From assembly GCF_932294415.1 (NCBI RefSeq), contig NC_065538.1:48336843-48400842 (forward strand): a stretch of 64,000 nucleotides of DNA, read 5' to 3'. Position 1 is the stretch's first letter. Each line of letters starts with the position of its first letter. The position numbers and the translations under genes were made by a program. Below are positions 12,012-21,398 of this stretch, piece after piece. The notes under the pieces are model-generated. The model made no database searches. It saw only the letters and a list, made by a program, of their open reading frames with translations, and was not told the DNA's origin. Source of the stretch: Quercus robur (Eukaryota; Streptophyta; Magnoliopsida; Fagales; Fagaceae).

Positions 12012-13202
12012 CTACTTGCAAAATCCACAATATAGAAGCGGCTCATACTCCGGAGTTCTTCTTAGGATGATGAAGCTTCTTGGATTACTATGTTTTGCAA
12101 AATGTATACGAGAAACGGCAGTAGCATAAGGTTTGGGACCAAAAACAAAAATTCTTTTTGTGCTTCTTATGAAATGATAATCTTTCCATAGATTCTGAAC
12201 AACATCAATAATTTGATTATTAAAATAATTTCTCCAGCATTCTGTAAGAGCATAAGGATCTCTGAAGGATAGATGAGAGTCTCCTTCATGCCATTGTCCT
12301 TGGTAAGTGTATCCATTAATGAGAATGAGATGTTTTGAGGGCTGGACATTCATCCGGTTATCTTTTTCCCATTTTGGCAAGGTGCTCCAGCATCTGATGG
12401 AAACAAAGGGGCTGTCAAATTTTTTAATAACCATCTGAATGATTTGCAGGAGCTGACTAGCTTGGTCATGACTCGTTAATTTTATGAGTCTGATAAAGCC
12501 ATACTCAAACATTTGGGACAACCAATTAGGATCCCTATCAGCAACATCCGAACCATCTTCATAGCTGACCAAAAGACCAGGAAAAGGATGCTTCTTTTCA
12601 TACACTTTGAGACTACTCTCAAAGTGTTCTTCCCAATAGGCTTGCTCTAGGATGTCACTAAGATCATCCGAATTAGCAAGATCAGGAGCAGCAGTTGTAA
12701 TAGGTATCTTGAAATATTTGAACCAAAGGTCAAAAGATCTAAACATAGCCTTGCTTTCTAAAATACACAATTGTATTTCAGTTGGCAAGTTGTCAATAGC
12801 ACTTCTCAACAGAGATTGGGTCTTAAGACTTAATCTAACATAATCAGTGCCCATTATAGTCTTTTTATCCTTTGAATGAATATTCTCTTTGCCAAAGAGT
12901 TGACATACATAGGCTTCATTTATGGCAGTAGTATTGACTAGGTGAATTTCCAATGCTTGGAGGGTTTTTTGGAAAAGGGTGTGGTGTTTTAGGGTAAAAG
13001 CAGCTAGGAGGTTGTCAAGGATAAATTTAATAGAATTTGGTAGTTCTATGTAGGTTCCATTATGGAATTGCAAACTTCTGGACAAAACTTCCTGCAAAGC
13101 AATAACCATGTCACCACTGGAATATGTCACCTCTGCCGTGACAAATTCCTGAAGGGATTTTGATCCATCCAGGTTAACCCTGGAGGATGTGCCTTCATGC
13201 AT
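12012..13202 (-). CDS. 396-codon ORF of unknown function in the pararetrovirus
   Basis: The longest uninterrupted frame of the viral block. I do not recognise a domain in it. Residues 1-150 look helical and Leu-rich; the middle has EQAYWEEHFESSLKVYEKKH; the C-terminal third is richer in aromatic residues, with NGYTYQGQWHEGDSHLSF and ending in YCGFCK. It stands downstream of the protease block and upstream of the promoter, the place where some pararetroviruses carry an inclusion-body/transactivator ORF, but I see no sequence reason to call it that. Part of it (12232-12433) exists as a second, inverted copy at 17862-18065 with close similarity, so the ORF belongs to a repeated family. That it stayed open while its neighbours decayed is notable. 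The ATG at 13202 is simply the first in frame. Confidence 0.55.
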   Translation of the reverse strand: MHEGTSSRVNLDGSKSLQEFVTAEVTYSSGDMVIALQEVLSRSLQFHNGTYIELPNSIKFILDNLLAAFTLKHHTLFQKTLQALEIHLVNTTAINEAYVCQLFGKENIHSKDKKTIMGTDYVRLSLKTQSLLRSAIDNLPTEIQLCILESKAMFRSFDLWFKYFKIPITTAAPDLANSDDLSDILEQAYWEEHFESSLKVYEKKHPFPGLLVSYEDGSDVADRDPNWLSQMFEYGFIRLIKLTSHDQASQLLQIIQMVIKKFDSPFVSIRCWSTLPKWEKDNRMNVQPSKHLILINGYTYQGQWHEGDSHLSFRDPYALTECWRNYFNNQIIDVVQNLWKDYHFIRSTKRIFVFGPKPYATAVSRIHFAKHSNPRSFIILRRTPEYEPLLYCGFCK

Positions 13203-13581
13203 TACAAAAGGAAGTCCAGCTAAACCCCTTTTGTCTTGAGAATAGCCCTGTGCAGGTGCTTTTCCCTTGTTCTTCCTCTATGCCAAGGAATTCATACTAT
13301 TCCACCTACTGGTGTTATAAATATCTATAATCCACTTACTAGTGGTTTTTATATTGGCTCCTTTTCCTGCCAAAAAGCATTTGGCATATCAGAGCAAACA
13401 TCATCAATCATAATTTTCTGAAAATTATCAATTTTTGATTGCAACAATTTATTAGAAAGCTGTTCAGCAATTTTCTTGTATCTAACTTCTTACTTAAGGA
13501 AGTTTAAATGTTTGGTTGTGGCATGAATTAGATTTAAAGCATTATCAATGTCAATTTCAAACTTTGAAGCAAATTTGAATT
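13203..13581 (-). other. Junction where RT/RNase H is missing
   Basis: The sequence after the protease block stays readable in pieces to about 13350 (with words such as KIAEQLSNKLLQSKI), then loses continuity before the next ORF. Pararetroviral RT plus RNase H needs well over 1 kb, and none of their motifs are seen here, so an internal deletion is inferred. Confidence 0.5.
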
Positions 13582-14505
13582 TTACTTTATGTCCAAAATG
13601 ATCAGTAGTAATTCCATCATGCTCAACAAGAAAAGGATAATTCCAAGAATTACTTTATCAGTCATGTTTTTAACAAGAATAGAGGGAATCTTGAAACAGA
13701 CATTATCATGACAAACATGTGCATTATTCAATTCATATTTAATCTTCATTTGAGTACCATTAGCAGAAACCAATCTTTCAGTTGATTTTTCAAAATATTT
13801 GGAAGGGATTAATCCTTCTTGGATACAGTTCATATCCGTACCAGAATCAATCATAGCAATAACATTGAAATGATAATCATGGGAAACAACAATCTTAACT
13901 TTTGTAAACCATTTTGGAGGAAGCATTTTGTTAACAAGATTAAGGTGAGAATCATCAGCAATACCTTTATTAGAAAGAAGAGCCTGTTGACTGGATTCAT
14001 CTCTATCTTTGTGCTCATCTTGTTCATTATTAGATCGGTGTTTATCAAGGTTTTTATCAATTTTCAACAATAACAATTCTTGTTTAAGATTATTTTTATC
14101 ACTTTTAATGCTTTTAAATTCGTTTTTTAATTCAATTATTTCTTGTTTAACAACATTAATTTCATGTTGAAGATCATTAACAGTCAAATCTTTGAATTTT
14201 GTTTTATTAAATCTTTCCAAAGTTTCTTCAAAACTTATTGTTGATTTTATTTTTTTAACATTTTCATCTTTTATTAAATTTTTCTTAAGCTTATTGAGAT
14301 ACTCTTGTTTTAATTCAGGGTTCTCAATTTGGCTTATCAAAGTAATTAACAAACTTTCATTTTCTTCACTTTTGGTGAGAACATTAACAGTTTTAATAAC
14401 ATTGCAACAGGAATCTCTACAACCAATTTTAAAATTAGGTGAACCAGAAGATTCATGAGTAAATTGATAGCAAGAATCAGATGAGGAAGAAAAATCGTCT
14501 TCCAA
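13582..14505 (-). pseudogene. Viral coiled-coil and aspartic protease block
   Basis: A 307-codon open frame. Residues about 100-155 are Leu/Lys/Glu-rich with heptad character, probably a coiled coil. Residues 217-224 read AMIDSGTD, the D-S-G active site of a retroelement-type aspartic protease, preceded by a beta-strand-like stretch (KVKIVVSHDYHFNVI). In the family this protease cuts the polyprotein. The frame ends soon after (about 307), shorter than protease plus RT should be, so it is truncated or shifted. It follows the zinc knuckle, the usual order. The first Met is used as start; in the ancestor this was probably internal to a polyprotein. Confidence 0.7.
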
Positions 14506-14613
14506 AGAATCAGACGAATTGTTTAATTCAAGGAATCGGAATAAATCTTCTTGGTGTTTATCATCATTATTTTACATGTTAAACTTATTTTTTAACTTAC
14601 TAGGTTTTTGTTT

Positions 14614-14655
14614 GCAGTCTTTATTGTAGTGCCCAGGTTTACCACAATTAAAACA
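14614..14655 (-). pseudogene. CCHC zinc knuckle of viral coat protein
   Basis: CFNCGKPGHYNKDC reads directly on the minus strand, a perfect CX2CX4HX4C knuckle, which binds nucleic acid in capsid proteins of reverse-transcribing elements. The frame around it is broken on both sides (open only for short runs between 14849 and 14592). It joins the coat-like region upstream with the protease block downstream. Confidence 0.85.
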
Positions 14656-15077
14656 TTTGCCTTTACCTGATTTCTATTTATCCTATTTTTTAGAAACATT
14701 TTTCTTTTAAGAATAAAAATCATTGGGTTTAACAAAATTGGTTCTATATATATTTTTTTTTTTTTTATGGTTATAATTTTTGTAACTTTTATCATGTTTT
14801 TTCCCTTTTTGCCTGGAATGAGCAATAGGGGGCAAACCATATTGTTCACAGAAATTACCCATTTTATATTTAGTTTTTCTTTTATTCTTTAATTAGTATT
14901 TTAACAGTTTTTCATCATTGCACATATTAATACCAAGTTTTTTAATAGTGCTTAAAATATCACCATAAGTTAAACTATCAAAATCAATGGAATCATTTTT
15001 ACTAATTTACTCTTGTTTTACCTTATGAGCAAATATAGGAGGCAGACTATCAATAAACTTTTCTTTCCAATAAGGCT

Positions 15078-16253
15078 TCAATTTTTCTGAAGCATAACTC
15101 TGGAAATGAAAATATCTTGATACCATCTGTAATCAGACATAGTAAGACATCTCAAATTGTTCAGATAATCAAAAATTCGAGACGAAATATTAAATGGAGT
15201 ACCAACAAAGTGTTTAAAAACAGTATAGATTAAGGTATTGACACCATTAGAAATACCTCGACCAATACTTTCATAAAAAATGGGCAAACCTTCATCATTC
15301 TTTTTAACAGCTGTTTTAATAGATTCTCTAGAATCTTCTGTGAGATATGAATCCCACCATCCATGAAAAGTGCCAGAAAAGCCAGTAACAAGAAGACCAA
15401 CAATTTCAGGGTGGTCAAGATTATGGCTATTCATATAAGCAATTCCAACCATAGACATATGATCCATTTTATTAATGATTTCTTGTTCAGAAAAACCATC
15501 AATATTCCATTTATAAAGTTTATCAGCAAAAACAGAAAATTGGGTTTCAAAAGATCTTTCTTTAAACAGCATATCAAGAGAAGTAGGTTTTGAATACCAA
15601 TTTTTTGTAAAAGACATGGGATTGGATTTTCCAACAAATCTTTTAATTTCTAGCAAATCATCATCAAAAGTCTTTTTAACAGAAACAAAAGATAATGAGT
15701 CAGAATCTGTGTTTTCTTCAAAAACAGTTTCTTTTTCATTTCTTGAAATAGTTTGTGCAGCACTTGTAGAAGTACCCTCAGTTTTAACTTTTAAATTAGA
15801 AAGCATTTTCTCAACAATCTCAAGGGTTTTAGCCTGAGAGGTTTTAAAATTCAATTTTTCCCTTTGATTGGGTAAATCAATCAAAGGTTTCTTAAGTTTT
15901 GAAGCAGCAATTTTTTCAACAATTTTTTCTTCAATACGGTCAAGCTGTTGACCAATAACATTCAATGATTCATTAGTAAAAATTTTTTGTTCAATAATAC
16001 TAGGAACATGGGTTCTATCATCAGCTATTTTGAAAGGAAAGGCCTTCACTTCAGTCCCTTTACAGTTTACAAGAACTGTCTCAAGGGGCGAGTGGCTAGA
16101 CCTAACAATGGTTTTATCTTCTTTAACAAAATTTGATTTCTTTATTACATTCAAATAATTTTTTGAAACTTCATCCTTTGAAACATAATAGTTTTCAAGA
16201 AAATCAAAAAACAGAATGTGTTTTTTCAATTGATTCATTTTTTTTCTTTCCAT
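15078..16253 (-). pseudogene. Viral coat/gag-like region, 391 codons
   Basis: A long open frame: a Lys/Glu-rich N-terminal third with helical character (IGQQLDRIEEKIVEKIAAS), a Ser/Thr-rich linker (TEGTSTSAAQ), then an ordered C-terminal part with aromatic residues (FHGWWDSYLT, YLNNLRCLTMSDYRWYQDI) of the kind found in capsid domains of pararetroviruses and Ty3-type gag. The zinc knuckle follows 420 bp downstream in another frame. Sequence between 16584 and 16253 is also readable in pieces, so the original region began earlier. No start codon is certain, since this is probably an inner part of a polyprotein. Confidence 0.6.
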
Positions 16254-16583
16254 TTTCTTTTAACACAGTCTTTTTCAAACTGAGCAAAAGTACTTTGGTA
16301 ATTGTTCCTTTTATCTCTGTTTTTTGTAGAAACAAATTCATTAAACAAAGCAACCATATCAATTTCAAAGTTCTCATTCAGAACATTTAAAACTCTTAAT
16401 TGACTTTGAAAAATAGGGGTTTCAATAGGAGGAAAATCGGAAGCAAATGAGACATAGATCTAGTAGATCTAGTCTCTTCTTCTTCTTCTATAATAGTTCT
16501 GCTATAAGGAGAGGAAGGTTCTGCTTTAGTAGAGTAAAAAGCAGTGCTAACTTGGGAGTTATCACTTGAAACTCCTTTTAGCT

Positions 16584-16979
16584 TCAGACCATTAGATTTT
16601 TCAAGACTCTTTTGTAAAAATCATTGATATCTTGGTTGTTTTTTGAAATGCTTTCAAATCCAGCAAAGGAATGTCTTCCTTTGTTGATCCTTAAGGGTTG
16701 GTTATCATGAAAACTTATTTTAACAATGCCATCAAGATATTGTTGAATATGGGTGAGGTTTAACTCATCAAAAACAGGTTTAGCAGGGGGAGATTCTTGT
16801 TCCGACAACCATTCTTTGGGAAGATTAACATCTTCCCATTGAATCATTTTTGGAACTTGGATTCTAGCATCAGATGTTGAACATTGGATTAACATGGTCT
16901 TACCAGCAGGTTCTCTCTTTATCCTAGCACAAGGATTCAATTGAGTACCCAAAATTCTATAATAAATACAATAAATCAA
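16584..16979 (-). pseudogene. Movement protein, C-terminal part (frameshifted)
   Basis: A 131-codon frame that overlaps the end of the preceding ORF by a few bases and carries on its text in another frame (YYRILGTQLNPCARIK at the start). Together the two parts would be near 320 residues, the usual size of a 30K-type movement protein. A one-base indel near 16979 explains the split. The C-terminal tail is the variable part of such proteins. Confidence 0.6.
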
Positions 16980-17551
16980 AGCAAAGGCTTGCTGCCTTCT
17001 TCCATGTTATAACAAGATGTCAAAATATTCAATGTCAAAGCTTTAACAATATTAGGATCATCCAAAGCAAGAGAAATATTAGGATAACAATCAAAATAAA
17101 CAGGACCATCATACAAAGATGCAATGATCATACCAATTATGTTATCAGAAAAGTTCTTGAATTTAGCATCTCTTAAACACATAAGAACAGAAGCATTAAT
17201 ACCCTTTCGGGTTAGTGGTTTAACAGCAACTTGAACAAGACCAATATGCAAATAACTAAATTTTTTGGCAAGAAAATCATTAATATTTCTTTTAGAAAAC
17301 AAGCAACATTTTTCATGAGTTTTTGAAATGGAATATGTTTGTTCAACAGTTCTAACTTTGTATTGAGAATAAAAAGTATTTTCAACCCAACTAGTTTTGT
17401 AGATGGACTTAGTATCAACGTTAGGGATATTCCATTTTTTGAAATCTGGAAACTCATTTTCTTCAACAATGTGATCTTCTTCATTTACAATATTAGGAGG
17501 ACAACCAATCCTGGAGCTGACAGAGGAGTTGGATCTCCACAACCTATCCAT
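16976..17551 (-). pseudogene. Viral 30K-type movement protein, N-terminal part
   Basis: A 191-codon open frame, the first one after the primer site, 270 bp away. The core IGLVQVAVKPLTRKGINASV followed by GPVYFDCYPNISLA matches the movement-protein family of caulimovirids, which lets virus pass through plasmodesmata. A cell-to-cell movement gene is what separates this element from ordinary retrotransposons. The frame ends in a stop near 16976 and goes on in a second frame, so this copy is broken. The Met at 17551 is taken as start; it may originally have been a polyprotein N-terminus. Confidence 0.75.
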
Positions 17552-17820
17552 ACTATCCTAGGTTTAACACTCAATTATCATGTTTTGCTTAACACCGTTG
17601 CATTTCGTAACACATACCCTAGTCAACCCTATACCTCTCATGCCCTACACGCTCTCTCTAGCTTAAACGGGCCTTACTGTTCGGTTTTGGGAATTCACTT
17701 TCCAACAAGGGTGGCACCAATGATGGTAAAAAGGGAACACAACAAAGGAGTATCAAAGTTTCGGGTAGACACAGACAGACAATAGAGACACAACAACACT
17801 ATCATTGGCTAGAAAAAAAA

Positions 17821-17834
17821 TGGCTCTGATACCA
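17821..17834 (-). promoter_or_regulatory. tRNA-Met primer-binding site of the pararetrovirus
   Basis: TGGTATCAGAGCCA on the minus strand is complementary to the 3' end of initiator tRNA-Met, the first-strand primer of plant pararetroviruses and many LTR elements. It lies 270 bp before the movement protein frame, as expected. Confidence 0.8.
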
Positions 17835-17861
17835 CAAAGGGGGTGGAACACAGCGCTGAAG

Positions 17862-18065
17862 ATGGCTATTAAAAAATTTGACAACCCCTTTGTTTCCATC
17901 AGATACTGGAGCACCTTGCCAAAATGGGAAAAAGATAATTGGATGAATGTCCAACCCTCAAAACATCTCATTCTCATTAATGGATACACTTACCAAGGAC
18001 AATGGCATGAAGGAGACTCTCGTCTATCCTTCAAAGATCCTTATGCTCTTGCAGAATACTGGAGA
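17862..18065 (+). repeat. Inverted fragment of the viral 396-codon ORF
   Basis: On the plus strand this stretch reads PFVSIRYWSTLPKWEKDNWM and NGYTYQGQWHEGDSRLSF, nearly the same as residues in the C-terminal part of the ORF at 12012-13202 on the other strand. It matches 12232-12433 inverted. It begins only about 25 bp beyond the primer site, where leader sequence was expected, so a rearranged second viral copy abuts the first. Confidence 0.9.
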
Positions 18066-18250
18066 AGATTGGGAAGCCCTCAATATTTTTAATTTTTCCT
18101 TCTATGGAAATATGAAATCTCTAGTAAGCAAATTAAAAATAAAAATGGATTAAACTTCAAGGAAGTGGAGAAAATTGATGATTTGAATGGGAGAGGATCT
18201 TTTTCTAAAGAAATATGTATATCCGAACCAAAAATCCACCTGTGAATAAA
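18066..18250 (+). pseudogene. Possible further viral remnant
   Basis: Plus-strand text with short readable runs (NGLNFKEVEKIDDLNGRGSF) follows the inverted fragment. It is broken by stops; whether it is viral or host sequence cannot be told by eye. Confidence 0.25.
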
Positions 18251-18478
18251 TGGATATCTTCCGCCTTAAGAAGGACTCACTGTATCTAACAGTGTAAATT
18301 TGATTGAAGATATCAAATAATTTAAAGCATTTGTAAAAATTAAAAAATAAATAATAAATAATAAATAATAAATAAATAAAAAGAGGAAACTTTTGTTAAT
18401 CCGCATTTTCATCAGCATAATCAAGGCCACCAAACCAGTTGAACTACCCACTCATCTGTAGACATAATGGTAATTGAT

Positions 18479-19145
18479 CTAAACAATCTCCCAGTCAGAT
18501 TCAGAGGATTCTTGGTCTGGTGTATCAGGGTTTTCAGCAAGATATGATTTGGAACCTTTTCCTCTTTGTTGATCCAATTCTGCATTAAAATCATCATAAC
18601 AGGTTGCATTTTGCTCATCTTCCTTCTTCTTCTTCTTCTTCTTCAACCCCAGTTTTGAAGCAAAGGCTTCATTAGAGTCTTTCTGAAAGAACCAGGAAAA
18701 CAAGAGAAATACACAAGTTATTATCCATATTGCGATATTGCATTAATTAGTTTCCAACTATAACACTACACAGCTAAAATGCTAGCTGGAGGTTATTTCC
18801 AACTCAAATATTGTTAACTTGTATATTACTATTACTTGGAATGTTCGTTTCAAAGTATCTGTTAGAATCATATATATATATATGACATGTGACGCATTTT
18901 TTGAAGTTCTCTTTATTTAGGGTTCTAAATAAACAAAGTTTGTATTTATATCAAAGTATTAGTTTATTAATATTAATTATCTATAGTTGAGTATTAATTA
19001 TTTATATCAAATGAATTTTTTTATATGATTATTTTTATAAACTCTGTATAAGATAATTTTTAGTTGGAATAATAAAAAAAAAATTAGAATATGACATTCT
19101 TACTCATGTTTAGTTGCTTTGACAACAATTGACGCAACAACTTAA

Positions 19146-19185
<40 letters not shown>

Positions 19186-19252
19186 AATAGAATAAATATA
19201 TTTATTTTGTTATAGTATAATGAAATTTAATGTAATTTTTCTAAAATTTATG

Positions 19253-19295
<43 letters not shown>

Positions 19296-21398
19296 GTGAG
19301 AAACAATTGAAACCCTATATTATGCAACAATTGAAGCAATGTCCAACAGAAAGGGAAAAAATTAGTAACACATAATTAAGAATGTAAAAAATAATAATTG
19401 AAGGATATATACATTTTTTAGTAGGCATGAAACATGCATATTTATATTAAAAACTATATCATGTAATTTTCAATTTGTGAACACACACACATATAGTGAT
19501 TTCTATTTTGTCTATAAAATAACTAAATATTATAATTTCTTACAAGGAAATTTATTTAATTTTTTTTATACATCGATAGTTGGAGGATCTGAATCATGAA
19601 TGTCTCTATTGGAAATTGAGGTGCCAACCAATTAAGATATAAGATTCTTGATAAACTTATTGAAATATTGGAAAAAAAAAACTAATAATAAGTTGCATCG
19701 CACATTGCTAGTTATGGTTAAATGATTAGATTTATTGTTTCCTAATGGCTTAAGCATTAGGAAAGAGAAAGGAAGAAAGTCGTACCTTGAAAGAACTGTC
19801 TTTTGATTCTTCACAAGAGACGGTATAAAGTTCACTGCAATATGGTACCATAACAGAATTTTCATCAAGCTGCACTTTATCAGATGGTTGAACAGTTTGT
19901 GTGCCTTGCTTGGTAACATCATCCTCTCTAGACCCTTCATCAACGGATCCACAATATCTCTCTGAAATAATGCAGAAAACAAAACATATGGTAACATTCC
20001 TCTACAATTATTGTGTTAATTCATAGTGAGCACCTGATTGCAACAAGGGAGAAAGAGCACAAAAAAAAAAATGAGAACTTTTTTATTTAGCCTTTAATTA
20101 AAAACTTCTGTAGGGAAGCATAGTACACTGTACAACTGTGCATAACACACATAAATGAACTATACATTTATAAGCTTCACATCTAAAATCTTATAACTGC
20201 AATAAACAATATGTACTACTAATAAAGAAAGAATTATTTTTTGGGATAAGCACTACTAAAAAAGAATATCCATATAATCCTCAACCCAAATGCATGGGCA
20301 AGAGAATGGAGGAAAATCAATAATATCTCCAAGCAAATAAATGCCATACGAAATGCTATATGAAGAGAAAGATAAAATGACTACCATTTTCTGCACAAAT
20401 CAGAGCCTCTGATTCATAAAAATAATATAAAATAATACTTACCAATTGATTGTGTTGAGGTATCACCACAGCGAAGTTCAACTTCCATGACTTTACTCTC
20501 ACTGGACTCAACCAAACTAACAGAGTCAGGGGATAGTATGTCATCACAAGCATCAGCATCTATCTCTTCTGCTATTTTCTTGAAAGAGTTAGACCCTTTG
20601 ACATCATCTAGAAATGGCAGCAACATTTCCCCTCTACTATCTAATGTTATCTCATTATCAGCTTGGAATTGATGGGATAACCGTCTCATGCTTGAATTCT
20701 TCTTTCTAGAGGTTTGTTTCTCCTTAGTAGGATTTTTGTTGATACTAAATTCAACCTTTACATTTGTACCAGTATTGACATTTTCCTCAAAAGATAAACC
20801 AATATCCATGCTCTTTACAGGTTCCACAAAAGATGAATCTAGCAAATGATCTCCTTTGGAAGGTCCCTCTTTAAAATGTTTTTCACCAATACATTCTCCA
20901 GACTTTTCATGGGTGGTTCCATCAGTGTTTCCTGCCAGAGACAAGTCGTCAGAATCTTTTTCTTTCTCTATGTCCACAGAAGATGGAGGGAGCATATCTT
21001 GCATGACTTCTGAGCTACATTCTCTAACATTCCCACTCTCCATCTCCAACTGGCTTTCATCATTTTGAACCTCATACTGTTCAAGAATTCAATCAAGTAT
21101 AAGAGAAACCAAAGCAACATAACACACATCCAAATTAGTACTACATCCATGAGGTTGTCAAGATATAGATGCTGATAAGGCACAATCAACATAACATTTA
21201 CATTCAATAGAATGCCAAAATTCAACCACCACATAAAACAAAAACAGCATAAAAAGGTCAAAAGGAAATTTAAAAGGATACCTGCTTCACGATCTCATCC
21301 ATTTCCAAACACATATCTTCAAACTTCTGGAATATGTACCCAGCCCATGGAATGACTTTAGATATGTCCTCCATATTGACTTTAAACATGTCCTCCAT
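18479..21398 (-). CDS. Acidic Ser/Glu/Asp-rich protein of unknown function, four exons
   Basis: Exons, minus strand: 21398-21282, 21076-20443, 19961-19786, 18682-18479; each junction is GT..AG and phases agree, giving 1131 bp, 376 aa plus TAG. The N-terminus (MEDISKVIPWAGYIFQKFEDMC, of which MED also occurs in an upstream copy at the start) looks helical and ordered; the rest is low-complexity and acidic with a basic island (KKNSSMRRLSHQFQ) and, in the last exon, a Lys run (LKKKKKKKE) that could be a nuclear signal. It ends ESSESDWEIV. No catalytic domain or membrane segment is seen. The start at 21398 is followed after 30 bp by a second in-frame MEDI, either of which could serve. The exon text is clean, with no stops, and the conserved-looking C-terminus argues for a real gene. 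I do not recognise the family. Confidence 0.65.
19147..19292. repeat. (AT)n(GT)n microsatellite and poly-T in last intron
   Basis: An AT tract runs into a GT tract at about 19147-19186 and a run of over 30 T stands at about 19258-19292. Both are within the third intron of the acidic-protein gene. Confidence 0.9.

Larger units (their letters stand above)
11070..17835 (-). mobile_element. Degenerate endogenous pararetrovirus (Caulimoviridae-like)
   Basis: Read on the minus strand, the order is: tRNA-Met primer site (17834-17821), movement protein (17551-16584, two frames), coat/gag-like region (16253-15078), CCHC zinc knuckle (14655-14614), aspartic protease (14505-13582), a long ORF of unknown role (13202-12012), and a TATA promoter (11430-11421) with direct repeats before it. 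Primer site first, then a 30K-type movement protein, is the plan of plant pararetroviruses and not of ordinary LTR elements; no LTRs were seen. No reverse transcriptase or RNase H motif was found: only about 380 bp separate the protease block from the next ORF, so those domains look deleted. Frameshifts and stops break every block, so the copy is not functional. The low-coordinate edge is approximate. Confidence 0.75.

Noticed and set aside
20385-20408. Possible 24-bp micro-exon of the acidic-protein gene
   Set aside because: It would leave an intron of only 34 bp, too short for plants; joining 20443 to 19961 keeps the frame without it.
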